Positions 28,616 through 40,626 of a stretch of 64,000 nucleotides of DNA are shown here, one piece after another. The notes under the pieces are model-generated. The model was not told the origin of the DNA. It did no database searches and saw only the letters and a list, made by a program, of their open reading frames with translations. This DNA is from Azadirachta indica (Eukaryota; Streptophyta; Magnoliopsida; Sapindales; Meliaceae), in the NCBI GenBank assembly GCA_022749755.1, contig CM040452.1, forward strand, positions 17,998,350 through 18,062,349, given 5' to 3'. Within the stretch, counting starts at the first letter, position 1, and the number at the start of each line of letters is the position of its first letter. The position numbers and the translations under genes are program-made.

Positions 28616-28657
28616 CAACAACAACAACACGAACAACAACAACAACAACAACAACAA
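28543..28657. repeat. Compound (AAT)n-(AAC)n microsatellite
   Basis: About 20 AAT/ATA units run from roughly 28543 to 28611. They pass directly into AAC units, broken once by CACGAAC, up to about 28657. Long homopolymer reading frames in all frames (poly-Asn, poly-Tyr, poly-Leu) are artefacts of this tract. The AAT-to-AAC change suggests an old substitution spread by slippage. Confidence 0.95.
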
Positions 28658-28992
28658 AAAATAAAACAATTTGGAAGGGATTGTGTTGGTATGGAAATGG
28701 AGTACATACTTGGGTTTGGTAAGGCAAAGAAAGGGAGGGGGGGCAGCACATGGGCCTTGCTTTTCATATTCCCCAAAGTAGTACAAAATTGAAATGAAAG
28801 TGCGAAGACAACAGTATACTTATTGGATCCGATCTGGATTTTTTTTGGGGTTCGAATTGCAAATATCGTGGCTGGTTTTGTAAGAGGACCACCTTGTTAA
28901 TTAAGGCTGGTTTTGGGCCTTGATCATACTCATTGTTCTGGAACTCCAAACAGTTTTAGTGGGCTTCGATAGTAGATAAGCAGCAGCTGCTC

Positions 28993-29268
28993 TCAACTGG
29001 AAGAAATCGTTTCATTATCATCTTCAGTTACGTCCATTATGACAGGATTTCCGTTAGTGGTAGTATGCGTGGGTTGCAGCCACAATTGATTGCCTGCAGC
29101 CAAAGCAACCTTCTGTTCAACTTACTTTCACCATAAATCTGTACCAGAGCAGGGGCAAAAACTCTCCTTCTGGGGAAAAAATTTTGGATTTCTACTGGGA
29201 GCGACTTCCTCAAATACCAGTTTTCCCACCTCTATGAAGAACCAAGTTTTCACCTGCATGCCATAGAA
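28993..29268 (-). pseudogene. Protein-like fragment broken by stop codons, family unknown
   Basis: One reading frame on the - strand reads upstream-to-downstream FREEFYGMQVKTWFFIEVG, continues for about 30 more codons, meets TGA-AAG-TAA near 29122-29130, and continues in the same frame as VEQKVALAAGNQLWLQ and on to a stop at 28993. Base composition is GC-richer than the neighbourhood and residue use looks protein-like. A second frame just upstream reads KAGFDKIFWCRFFDLLTLSG and ends at a possible splice donor. I do not recognise the family. It may be a decayed gene piece, exons of a non-coding transcript, or chance. Confidence 0.3.
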
Positions 29269-29715
29269 TTCTTCCCGGAAAGAGTTAAAAGGTCAAAGAA
29301 ACGACACCAGAAAATTTTGTCAAAGCCAGCCTTCAATTCTGCATGTATGTTGCCCCTAGTCTACAACCTTCCTAATCCTGCCAGACTTCCATTCCAAGTG
29401 CAACGAAATAATGAAGTCAAAACTTGCAGCAGTAGCTTTTTCTGAACTGAATTTTGTTTTCCATTCCAGCAAGAAATTCTTCTGAAGGCCGGGGGAGTAG
29501 GAAGTGCAACTATGCAGAAGCAATAATTACAAATAATACAAAATATTTGAATAATTACGAAAATCTGGACTCAAGAATAAACAATAAACAATAAACAAAT
29601 AGTGTATGTTTTAAAGAGACCTGATATTGTAGTTCAACACCCCCAATCAAAAGCAGTCCAGCATAAATAATTGGACAAGCACATTCAGCACTACCCGAGG
29701 AATAAGCATCGCTGA

Positions 29716-29879
29716 CACTAAATTTAACATCTAATGATCCCATTCTCCCTACCTAATTGAGATATTCTATTGCTTGCCCACAACGACAAACACGTGCCAC
29801 TAAATTTAACATCTAATGATCCCATTCTCCCTACCTAATTCAGATATTCTATTGCCTGCCCATAACGACAAACATGTGC
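29716..29879. repeat. 82-bp tandem duplication
   Basis: Two adjacent copies (29716-29797 and 29798-29879) start CACTAAATTTAACATC and end ACATGTGC or ACACGTGC. They differ at about four positions, mostly C/T changes, with no insertion or deletion. The near-identity suggests a fairly recent slippage or unequal exchange. The first copy ends in CACGTG and the second in CATGTG. Confidence 0.95.
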
Positions 29880-30087
29880 TTGCCGAAGGCTCCTGGTTCT
29901 ACTTCCTACCTCTTATTCTATTAATGTACAAAACCAATCTACCAAAACAAACATCAAAAAGAGCAAAAGGAAACAAGACAGCTCCCAGCGAGGAAGCTTG
30001 ATGTCCTAAAAGTAATAAAACAAAAAGCTACCCAAATGAATTTTCTAATATTCCTGCTGATACAATGTTCGTAACAAACATTATGAT

Positions 30088-30184
30088 TTACTGCCCCACT
30101 TGGTTCATCTCCATAAATCCTCCTGTGGTAGTTCCAGTTCTGAGTGGAATCATGCAACAAAATGTGGGACTTGCAGTAGGTCAC
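30088..30184 (-). pseudogene. Duplicated piece of the GATA gene's 3' coding end
   Basis: About 16 bp past the GATA stop codon, the - strand again shows text aligning to the gene's last 100 bases. Shared blocks include CTGCAAGTCC, CCACA(A/G)GAGGATT, ATGGAGATGA and GGGCAGTAAA/AGGCAGTAAA. Small insertions break the frame relative to the original ending. The copy probably lies in the gene's 3' UTR. It looks like a local tandem duplication rather than an alternative last exon. Confidence 0.8.
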
Positions 30185-30200
30185 AACCATAGATGGTAGT

Positions 30201-32475
30201 TTACTGCCTAGCCTTGTTTCTCATCTCCATAATCCTCTTGTGGGAGTTGGAGTGCAATGATGGAACAAAGGTAGGACTTGCAGCAGGTCGATACTCAGGA
30301 ACAAGGCGACCAGACCTGTAGCGCACCCCACATGCATTACAAAGGGTCTTAGGTCCCATAGGCCCTTCCCTCCATTGTGGGGTCTCCGTTACCTCACAAT
30401 GCATGCATTTTCTAGGTACAGCTGTTTGCCGAGAATATTGTTTCTTAATCTCCCTGGAACCTGAGAGCATCGTCAAGTTCTTTTTCCTTTTCTGTTTCTT
30501 CCCGGCAGACTTCTCGGTGAGATTGATTTCTGAACCTGATTCAGAAGCAGTTGAAGGGTGATATTCCTCAGAAGTGGAGGAAGTAGAGGATATGAATGGG
30601 AACACGAAGAATGAATTCAAAGTTGCAGGTCGTCGACTCTTGCTTCGAGTGCGCTTCACTGCAAAGACAAGTTTAGGATTAATAAGTGTGGCTTTTTCAG
30701 CTGAACAGGAGCTGCTGCTTTCAAGAACAGAGACTGGACTAGAGGTCTGCAACAACTGGGAATCTTTGCCATCATTAGAGTTAATGGACAGGCAAATGCT
30801 TCTAGTGGAGGATGTATCAGTAGTCCTAGGCTGCGGTTTCACTTGAGGAGCTCTGTTACACTGGAAACAGATTGGGTAACAAGTAAAAAAGGTCAGATGA
30901 AAAAGTAAGAAAAATTTGTAGCACTTGACTAGAACTTATGAAATCTATTAACATTTCATCTTGTTAGATAAAACAAACAAACGAAGTCAAAAGGAATCAT
31001 ATTTTGTATGTCACTGGTAGAGGTCAACAAAACACAACATATAGATTACATAAAGCCTCCACCACAATCCAGATATTAATCAATACATAGATTGTGCTCC
31101 CTCGTAGACAAACAACTTCCTGTGTAGATTTGTACATAGCTGTGTCTCCTATTTCTTATCACAAAGACAAGCCATTAAAATCCTATCTCACAATTGAGGC
31201 AACCATCTTTTGATGTTCATTTCTTCTGTTTGCAAATCCTGTCTGCTTCAATACTGTCTCAAGACCTCAGAGTGAAATCAATAGCTTCATTTACAGCACC
31301 AAGCCCAGATCACTAGTTTAAATCACTAAAGTAATGCTTTGTTCAGAATATTCTTCCTTTTTCTCCAGCAAACATCCTTTCCAAAGAATTGGTTGATTGG
31401 TTGCAGCCGTAAGTGCTTTAAAGTACTAAAATCCATTATTATTCTCACTATCCATGTTACACCCAATATATAAGAGCTTATACATCCAATTGTCAATCAT
31501 CCCCCAGGTTCGGGGAAAATATAGATCATGACACTCACAGCTAACACTATTCTAAGAGTCATGAAGCATATGCCCGCTTCAAGTGTTAAATGCAATTCAC
31601 AAACATGTGAAAAAATTACAACCAATTATGTATTCCATATGCCCTTTAACCTACTCTCAGAATAAACTTTGACGAACACAAATTTTAAATAGTGCATGCA
31701 CATACATGAATTCAAGAAAAACTTGAAACCAAGCACTAAGCGAGGTAAATGGAAGAATCTTGCTTAATAATTGATTTGCTCAACTATAAAATACCACAAA
31801 GGAATTAAAGAGGAGGTTTTGATACGGCCATACTAGGTGGACAGAAGTTTCCTTACCTTTTTCTGCTCTGCTCTACCATCCCAACCTCTACTCTCTACTT
31901 CCGTCTACAATATTGTGACAGTGGGATAGCATATAAGAGCAGCTAAAAACCATGGAAAGCATGAGTTCTATTTTCCCATTTAATTTAATAGCATGGAACG
32001 CATCAGTTCTCTTTTTCTCATTTAATATAATCTCCCAAAAGGGTTCATATTCAGAATCTACAGTCAGGCCAAAGATGATAGGCCTAGCAAATAGAGTGTC
32101 ATGACTCCTAATAGCTTAAAGGGTTTCTTATTCCACAATTTTTTTTTTTTTTGGGGGGATAGTTTTTTATTCACTCTATAGTTAATTTTCATTTTTATTG
32201 AATTGGGATACATAAAGAAAAGTGTAGTGACACTTCAGTTTACATGCACGTAGAAACTACTGTTGCCGAAGAACAGAAAATACGAAACTCACCGAGATAG
32301 AGTTACTTTTTGGTCCCACAGATATATCCGATATGTCACTAAACCATGTCTCAAGGTTTTGAAAGCAAGCATTCACATCTCCGTCCAAACCATTTCCTTC
32401 TACGTCTTCCAATGCAAAATCAAGTAAGTCATCCACGCAAGTAAAATCGTCTCCAAATGACCAATCAGCTGACAT
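30201..32475 (-). CDS. GATA zinc-finger transcription factor, class A (GATA10/11-like)
   Basis: The basic model has 280 residues from two exons, 32475-32293 and 30860-30201, joined in phase 0. The single type-IV zinc finger is CMHC-X18-CNAC with cysteines at about residues 213, 216, 235 and 238. It is followed by the basic tail [19 protein letters not shown] typical of plant class-A GATA factors. A nuclear-localisation-like GKKQKRKK lies at about 181-188. The acidic N-terminus contains [13 protein letters not shown], the usual class-A start region. Such factors bind W-GATA-R promoter sites in the nucleus. I chose the ATG at 32475 because an intron-like stretch ending ATAACAG precedes it by 13 bases, making further upstream ATGs intronic. 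A 48-nt exon may be spliced in. Gene order favours the GATA10/11/13 group. Confidence 0.9.
31857..31904 (-). other. Candidate 48-nt in-frame micro-exon of the GATA gene
   Basis: Within the 1.4-kb GATA intron, the - strand has TATTGTAG, then 48 open bases ([16 protein letters not shown]), then the donor GTAAGG. Both flanking coding exons are in phase 0 at this junction, so including it adds 16 residues without shifting frame. It is supported only by splice-site quality and frame. Confidence 0.4.
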
Positions 32476-33720
32476 ATTATTCTTCAATCTGTTATACATT
32501 TCAATACAAAAACCCAAAAAGAACACCCTGTTAATACCAAATTCAAGAAACATTCACTCTTCAATAAGAAAAACCACATGAACTTTTAATATCGGCCGGT
32601 GTTACCTTAAAATTTGGTTCAACAATTCTACTTAAAGTAAAACTCTGACCAATATACATATAAAAACACACGTGTTTAAAAAGCATTTCCTACTAGTTAA
32701 AGTTGCCTTAAATATTTCAACTTTTAAAATGTAAAAAAAATCAAAAACGTATCTTATGGATTAGATTGCTATACATCATTTAACTTTTCCAGCTACAAAT
32801 ACATATGTATGCTATTTATCAGCCACAAAATCATATTGGTAGCATAAAAATATTTCGGTCTAAAACCATCAGAATCCCATGCATATTCCAATAACAGAAT
32901 TTCAAAATTTAGAATATTCTTCGTTCCTAATTTGAAAAGAATATTCGTATTTATATAAGGTAAGACGACTACTTCCTCTTATTGGATACTTTCAAAAGCA
33001 ATTACCGCGTCGTTTTCAAAGTGGTTACTTCTATTTTTACCAACAATATTTGCTGGAGCAAATCTATCTCTCCTACCACCAAAAATAACCCATAAATAAT
33101 AAATACTTCCTGTTTGGACGCTGAGAAAATGAGGGGAAAAAGAAAAATCCAAAATCGAAAGACAATAACTTTAAAACATAGTTGAGGTGGGTGTTTGTGT
33201 TCTTAAACGCCCAGAACAGCATTAAACATTTATACAAAACTTGCTCTCTTTTTCTCCCTTTTTTTTTCCTTCAGTTTCTCCTATTTCCCTCAATTTCTCA
33301 GTGACCAAACAGAGGCAATGTGAGGCTGACAGTCAAAGCTCAGTTAAAGTGGGTTAACCTAGTTACCTTCTGGGAGAAAAACCCAGAACCACGTTGAGCA
33401 GATAATAAAATTTTCCTTATGATTTTCCCAGCAACCAAACAGAGAACAGAAAAAAACGCAGACAATGTATCCAAAAACAAAACGTAAAGAGCTTTGAAAA
33501 ACAGGAAAAGAACAAACCTTTTATGAAACGAAGAAATGAATGTGACATTACACAAAGAAAGGAAAGAAATTAGTGGTAAGAGATCTTAGAAATGAGTGTA
33601 AATTTTCACCGACATTTTGAGAAGGCTATGACTCTGGGTGAGATGAGATTCCTTTTCTTTGAATCTGTGTGTCGTGGTTTTGGTTTGGCTTTGAGATTTT
33701 AGGGATTTTGTTTGGTTTCG
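32476..33720 (-). promoter_or_regulatory. GATA 5' leader with probable leader intron
   Basis: On the - strand an acceptor-like ATAACAG lies 13 bases before the ATG (exon edge 32488). A donor-like CCCAGAAG/GTAACT lies at about 33366, which suggests an 880-bp leader intron. A T-rich, exon-like stretch follows up to about 33700. The transcription start is not determined. Confidence 0.45.
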
Positions 33721-35038
33721 TGTGTGCTTTTTTGTGTAGTGAGTAAGTTTTAAAATGAGGAGGAGGACATCACATGGCCCTCCGGTGGGGTCATTTCATT
33801 AATCAGCGTACATCTGTCCTACGCCTTTGAACATTTAGGAAACATTATTAAAGGCTGTGTAAAACAAGGAAAGAAAATGGTAAAATATTATTTTATAATA
33901 CATTGTATCTGATTTAAATGGACGTGAAGCTGTTATGTTATGTAGTTGTTGATTTCCTATTAAAACTTACTAAGAGTGAAAATTTAACTAGTACTTAATT
34001 GTCCAGTTATGGTTTGTAATGAATATTGAGATCTACTATATATTTGCTAAAATCATGATTGTTAAGAGTTGAAATTGTTTTATATATAAAAAAGAAATAG
34101 ATTGATGGGATCAAGAGCATGTGTTAATAATCAATGAAATTGGTGGAAATATTTTTGTATGAAAAAAAAAAAAAATTAGGGAGAAGGCAGTGCACCCACC
34201 CACCCACCGACGACGGAAATTTGTAGGCTGGCTCCCCTCTATACAAATAAATGGAGGTCCCAATTATTTAGTTGTAAGTTACATGTGGCCACATGCTTTG
34301 GTCGTCAGACTTTTGTCTCCTCCATCTCCACGATCTCATCATCATTCTATTTAATTACCTCTACATATATTATAACAATAACATAACATTTATCCTACGT
34401 TACTCCTTTACTAATCAGTTATTTATTTTTCTATGACTTAAGTTAACTTAACATTTTGAAAAGCATAGTAATTGTCAGCTCTGTGTTGTGGTATGCTAAA
34501 TTTGGTAGAGGAAAAGATGTTAGATTGTGACTTGTAAGCAAAGGGATTTCAAGACTTGGCATTTATTGCAAAAGCAACTCTCAAGTTTTCTTCTTATCTG
34601 TCTGTCACCTCTTCAACTTCATCATTTCAGTTGGATTACAACTAAAGATTTGTTATAATTAACATAATAGCGAGGTGGGATCGGATTGTGATTGAAGAGA
34701 GAGTTTGTTTTTCAATTGCCCTCTAAAATTACCATTATCAAATATTTGCCTTTTCAAAAATCTATCCTTTTTTTTGTTTTACAAAACTGTTTTTAGAGAA
34801 TAACTTTTCAAAGCGTTAACTAATGGATTCCACAAGACAATATGACATCTCGACCGAAAACAACATGGCCTAGTAGTTGAATATCAGATATATATCTATA
34901 GAGAGAGAGAGAGAGAGAACAGAACCATATTGAGGAAGGACACTAAAATCAAATACTTTTTGTTTCCAAAACATCTTCTTTTTCTTCCGCATGTGGTCTC
35001 TATAATAAATATTCAAATTACCGACATACAATGAATCA
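33721..35038. other. Spacer between the GATA promoter and the TPST 3' end
   Basis: AT-rich DNA without a recognised gene. A short (CCCACC)n-like patch lies near 34194-34207 and a (GA)n run at 34900-34918. The last 100-200 bases before 35039 are probably TPST 3' UTR. Confidence 0.5.
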
Positions 35039-38000
35039 TCATATCTTAACTTTTGATGTTGTTCTTCTAACATTTGCAAACAATAAGAAGAAGAGCAGAA
35101 AGACGATAGATACTACTAATAAAAGGACTTGCCAAAGCGTGATGCTGCCATAGGAATCACTGAACATGCTCTCCAGGCCCTCCTGCAATTCAATATTATA
35201 CTGGTTTAAGTTAGGTCACCATCTACAATGTAAATGTGTGGAGCAATGGATGGTGGTGGCCAAACAAAAAGTAAATTAACTTCTACAACTTTTGACTTTG
35301 TCATGCACCATGTGATTGTTGATATATTAAAAAAAAGAAAAAAAGTGAATAAGGGCAACCAAGCTCAAGCGGATGCAGCTGTAAATATGCACAAGGACAA
35401 ATTCAAAGGGGACTTTAAATGAAAAGCCAACAGTTGATATAGAAAAATTCATTAGTTATAGATTCTGTACCAAGGAGATAAGAGAATGAATGAGATTTCA
35501 CGTCACACAAATGGAGAGTTACTGTTCTAACCAATTTATCTGTATGTTCACTTTGCTTTGCAAATATATCCTCAGCATACTTATACAGCTCTAAATCAAG
35601 ATTGTTAAGTGATTTTATCTGTTGCAGAACTGCTTCTGGAACCAGGAGACGTGCCTGCAAAATTTCATTGGAATGACAGGAACAACAAGCAAGGGGGAAT
35701 CAGGAAAATTATGTACACTCATGTAGAAAATGGATAATAAAGAAGAACACAATTAGTCAAGTGCCGTCTAGAAAAACTTAGTCTACCTCCTTTGAAAAGT
35801 TGGCTGGTGAGATTCTCTTCAAAGAATTTGTACGTCGATGAGATTGGGATTTTCTCAAGGAAGCAATGCATGCTTCATAATCTTCCATAAGTTTTTCCAC
35901 AGTGATCTAATAAAGTGAAACAAAGAAAACAGTTTAGTCTTTTTGCCCCAAACAAGAGAAATAGATTTTACCCCATATGACCAAAAATATACTGCACATA
36001 AAGGCTTACATTTTCCTTACTGCCTTGCACATTTTCATTGGAGGTATTCTCAGTAGCGTTTTGGTGTGAGGTGCTATTCTGCGAGCCAGGAAGAAAAAAG
36101 ATATGCAGCAGTAAGCATGCAACTCCAATTGAATGCTGTGTCACTGCCAAGTGTCTTGTTAAAATGCAAAGGTCCATGCTGCTTACCTGGTGGTAATTAC
36201 TGTCAGGCTCAGAATCCGAAAGTAAAGAGTTCTCTTCTGTAGCACAGGCAGATGAATTTAAAATAAGAGCTACGTAAAGATCAAAAATGAAAATGTAGAT
36301 GCTACCCAGAAATCAGTACTGCCCCATGTTCATTCTGTATGATTGAACTTCTGTATTTCCAATATGATTTACTAAACCAAAGTCACAGGACGCAGACTGA
36401 CACACCAACCCAGATGGGCAAACTGTGCATGTGTTCGAATTTAATGTTTAATGAATGTTTCTCAATGACATTAGTGGAAAATGTAAATTAATAAACTAAA
36501 GTTTCAGTAAATTGAGTTTGTTTCTGGATAAGTTGTGTTTGACATTAATGTTTAATGAATTGTCTCAAATAAAGTTAACCTGTTGAAATCCTATTTGTCT
36601 AATAACATCCAATCTCTAGGAACTCAATGACTGTAAATCATTGCAACATATGTGAGCCTGTCAAGAGGCAGTTGTTCGTAAGGATCAAAAGCAGAAACTA
36701 CTGTTCACCAAACTAACCTGATATGTCTTTTGATGGATCCTCCATACTGGAGTTTGATGCTACTACCTTTGAGATGACCTGTGAACCAACCACATTCCCA
36801 AACATTTTCGCAGATTCTCTGTGGTTCTCAGTGAGACCAACGTATAGCATATTGTCCAACCTCCTCTGCAAGATTTACAAGTATCTACCATGATTGCAAC
36901 CATAAGGAGAAAAATTATCAGAGAGACAATATTATGAAATAAATTTATCCACAACTCTAAATACCTTTGTGCCATTACCTTTGCAACTTGAAGCACATGT
37001 TCACCAAGAATCTTAAACTTCTGCACACAATGGCGCACATCATGTGCTTCTGCTGAATATGAGTTATTAGTCAATCCTGCAACCTATAATAGTAAACAAC
37101 TGATGAGAAATTTGACAATTTCATTTTTTAGGCTGCAAACCCCCAAAAGAAAGTCAGTGGAAATCAGCATCTACATCTCTAAACCATGTTCAATAATAAT
37201 TCCAAAAGACAAGAGACACAAACACGGACTAAATAGAAGTAATGAAAGTTATTAACAAGAGCCCAACATGATAAAGGCAATACCACAAGAAAGAGTACCT
37301 GAAATGTCGCTCCATTGTGAACAATGTCCCAAGTTAATGGTTCATTAAGGAATTGCTGTAAGGGCATTACGACTTCTTCCATGTTGTACGAGTCATTGCC
37401 TTTAACATCCCTTAAGCCCTTCTTTCTCCTGGCATCTCTCTGTTACATCAGAGTAGAATATGTAAAATTTATTACAATTACTAATGGTGCAATCTCCCCC
37501 ACAAGATAAATTGTATTGCAAGGTCATTATATAAAAATATACAACACACAGCATTTTTAATCCTCTCACGGATCATGTTCAAATGTTAACACATCCTCTA
37601 TGTAAAGTATAGAGATGGCCTGCAGATTAAGGGAGGGGGAGGGTGAGATTGAAATGTGGAGTATATTGACTTTGAAATGATGAAAGTGATGCAACTAACA
37701 CTTAACAAGGTTAATTTTCTTCATGACACCACAATTTTCTACAATAAATATTTAGTAATAGAAAGACTACTCAGAAAGATTTTTTGTATGCATATGGGTG
37801 ATAGGTGATGAAAGGAACATCACATTTTTGTGGAAAAAAATGAAAAAATTTGTGGGATAGTGTTCACCTTCTTGCTCTTTATTAATTTATTTCCTTTTTA
37901 ATAAGAGACAGAATTTTGTATTAATAATGAGATTAATTAAAGAAATGTCAAAAAACACCAGAATGGTTCATCATTTGACACTGAAGTCCAAAGTGAAACA

Positions 38001-40282
38001 AGCAGAGGAGTTTCAGGATTAATTGTTTTACTATGGGACATGAAAAATCTGTTGATACTCTTTCTATGGAATTGATGATTTAGCCATGATCATCCAGGAA
38101 ACCTTCACTTCTATCTACATAAACTTATATCTACTAGGAGACCTAATATGAGTAGAAGAAAAAAAATCCAAATGATGAGACAACTAGATAACCAAGGAAT
38201 ATTTAGGGATCATCTAGAGAAGCAAACAAAAATTGAATAGCATTCAAGTGCAGGGATAAAAAAGATTTTTGTGCATGCGATGGGGTATGTGGTAGCCAAG
38301 AAAAAGAGTGAGGAAATAGATTTCAAGACATCAAGCAGAAATATACAGGACAAACATACCCGAGTAAATAGGTCCTCTCTCATCCATGGAACCAAATACT
38401 TCCAGGGCCATATATCCAGAGTACTAACTCCCTTATTCTTAGCACGTATGCGTTTAGTCATTTCTGTAGCAGAAGTTAAGTTAGGATGCACCAAAAATCT
38501 TGCCGCTACTTCTACTGAAAATTCATAGGTGCTAAAGACACGGTCAACTGGATTCCTAAGTACTGTCACCACTGATGTTTTCTCTCTGGGAAGCTTGGAT
38601 ATCATGCTATAGTCATCATGTGTAGCCAACAACCTGCACTTTGTTTTGCTGCATAAATTACAAAAATTAGATAAATTAGCTCCACCAACAAGTGAATTTA
38701 AATAAAAATCCATGGTAATGTTTGCTTTAGGCAGAAAAATATGGTCATAGTTCAGCCACATGACAAACTGGTGTGAAGACTTCGTTCGTTTCTTCTTCTC
38801 CCAACTTTTGCAAAAAGAAAATCAGTTGATTACAAGTTAACATAGTGGAAGCACTTAAGCAACACTTGTGCTTCTCATCTCCACCGTAAAAATATTCAAA
38901 GAAGATAAAGCATGTTCAACTTTAAAGGAAGAACTTCACTCAAAAGTATAAAAACAAAAAACGTGTTAGAAAAATTCCTCTGAACCCTTTTATTCCTCAA
39001 TGGTGCTTTTTCTTCCCTTTTCCATTTCCAATTATTATTCTTACTAAAAATCTCATATTTGAGTAAAAGCCAATGTCTGCACCATATAACAATCCACTTC
39101 TCTCTACCAACCATTGAAGCTTTCAATCATCACATAACAATCATATAATCATCTATATCTCTCCTTTCCAGAGAGGTTTTCCCCCTATATTTCCAAGGAC
39201 CATTCCAGCTGCTAGAGCTGTCCCCCAAGTAAGTTCAATAATCCACTTCATGTAAAACTAAATTCCTAGTTAAAAACTATGAAGTAGAAGAATATTGGTC
39301 AAAGGTTTCTAGCATAAACAGAGGAACAAACAAACAACAAGATAGTACCTTGGATCAAACCGCAGCTTGTCATAAGAACGGGGACATTCCGAAAAGCCAG
39401 CATACAACTTCTTCAGGAGACTGCAAGTGTAACAAATTACCAGAATTGTAAATCAATATGATAGTTAAAAACTGGGTTGCAATTTCTAATTAACAGCATT
39501 GCATCCAAAGGGAATTTACCAATGGAAGTATGTCCGCCCTCCAGTTCTAGGGACATGCAGGAAAAACAGCAAATCTTGCAGCCTGTTTTTGTCTTCTTCC
39601 ACTTCTCGAGCAAGTGAAGAATGTGACCATTCTCTGACAATTCTTTCACATTGCCCAAAATCCTTTTTCCTAGGAGAGGCATTTACTGGCACAGAAACTA
39701 GAAATTAACACCAGTAAAAGCCAAATAAAGTCAGTTCTATTTCAAAAGAAGAAATGGGGAGAAATTCAAAAGGAGTTTATACTGCATATCAAGAATTAAC
39801 AGAAGAAAACTTAATAGTTATAAAACTCCTATTACCCAGTACATTCACAAAGAAGCTTTTCCATCTCTCTATTAAATCTAAATGCTAAATTTGCAATATT
39901 TCACTTTTGGCGACAGTACAAAAACAAAATGTTGCTGAAATAGGAAAAATAAAACTCTGGAAATTGCATGGGCTAAAGGAGATTATTAGAAAAAATCCAA
40001 TCCAGTCCAATTCTAAAAGGCAAAACGTAATCTTTCTGACAATATCAAATATTTAATGTAACAACACAATTAACAAATAATGTTAACAACTCTCCCATAA
40101 CAAAATCACCATCCCGTATCACCATTTAGGTTCTTCAGATTACTAAACACTAGTGCAGAAAAATGAAATCTGAAGAACACAAACAAGAAAACAAAAAAAA
40201 AATAGAATAAAATGAAACATTAATTAAACGTACCCAATCCGAGAAGTATGAACATCACAGTAAGTTTCAGAGCAGGATCCAT
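35039..40282 (-). CDS. TPST: Plant tyrosylprotein sulfotransferase
   Basis: The predicted protein has 495 residues from 12 coding exons: 40282-40234, 39697-39520, 39420-39349, 38648-38360, 37439-37299, 37083-36979, 36865-36718, 36236-36187, 36078-36010, 35906-35787, 35654-35532 and 35182-35039. A hydrophobic signal peptide opens the protein (MDPALKLTVMFILLG). The PAPS-binding 5' loop is FFLHVPRTGG (about 61-70) and the 3' motif is LRNPVDRVFSTY (about 130-141). The conserved LDIWPWKYLVPWMREDLF follows. The last exon encodes one membrane span (about 462-485) with a short basic cytosolic tail, so it is a type I Golgi protein. TPST transfers sulfate from PAPS to tyrosines of secreted peptides such as PSK, PSY, RGF and CIF. 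The plant enzyme resembles heparan-sulfate 6-O-sulfotransferases, not animal TPSTs. Length agrees with the Arabidopsis enzyme (about 500). Confidence 0.95.
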
Positions 40283-40298
40283 CCCTTTATTTCCTACT

Positions 40299-40419
40299 CC
40301 GATGACTGCCAAATGACAAAAGAAAATAACAATTCACAACAAACAAATGATTTTTATCCGATGACTGTCGAATGACAAAACAAAATAAGAATTGACAATA
40401 ACAAAATAATGATTTTTAT
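40299..40419 (-). repeat. Tandem duplication carrying the 3' splice site of the TPST leader intron
   Basis: Copies at 40299-40357 (59 bp) and 40358-40419 (62 bp) both begin CCGATGACTG and end ATGATTTTTAT. On the - strand each copy contains a pyrimidine-rich run followed by CAG/TCATCGG, so the transcript has two near-equivalent acceptors (exon edges 40364 and 40305). The matching donor is CTATACAG/GTAGAC at 40501. Neither choice adds an ATG before the TPST start. Confidence 0.65.
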
Positions 40420-40617
40420 ACGTAAAACAAAAAAACAAGAGGATGAAGAATAAGAAGACATTAAAAAGAAAGGAAAAACAATGGAACATGTTGCCGTCTA
40501 CCTGTATAGAGTTTCGGGATCTCGTGCTCATAAATTACCTCCACTACTGCTGCGACTCTAACAGACAACAAAACTTCCAACGGGGCCCCACGTCCTGAAA
40601 AGATAAAAGTATAAGAA

Positions 40618-40626
40618 AAACCCTAA
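40618..40626. promoter_or_regulatory. Telo-box (AAACCCTAA) upstream of TPST
   Basis: A perfect AAACCCTAA lies 336 bases upstream of the TPST ATG and about 110 bases upstream of the leader exon. This element is frequent in promoters of plant growth and housekeeping genes. Function here is inferred. Confidence 0.5.

Larger units (their letters stand above)
24253..30087. other. ARF leader/promoter and spacer to the GATA gene
   Basis: About 24253-24960 is the probable ARF 5' UTR and proximal promoter; the last 150 bases before the ATG hold no upstream ATG. The remainder to about 28000 is AT-rich with (TA)n and A/T runs and no recognised gene. At 28155-28172 the 10-mer CGAACCAAAC is tandemly doubled. 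The (AAT)n/(AAC)n tract, a protein-like fragment and an 82-bp tandem duplication are listed separately. Confidence 0.5.

Noticed and set aside
28452..28786. Overlapping reading frames rich in Asn, Tyr, Leu or Val
   Set aside because: They are translations of the (AAT)n/(AAC)n tract in different frames.
32476..32553. Upstream ATG extension of the GATA N-terminus (MFLEFGINRVFF...)
   Set aside because: It is hydrophobic, T-rich text ending in an acceptor-like ATAACAG, best read as leader intron.
38360..38761. Longer open frame extending the fourth TPST exon upstream through MWLNYDHIFLP
   Set aside because: The upstream part is an open intron. The family sequence resumes at SKTKCRLLATHDDYS right after a good acceptor, and the previous exon's phase fits it.
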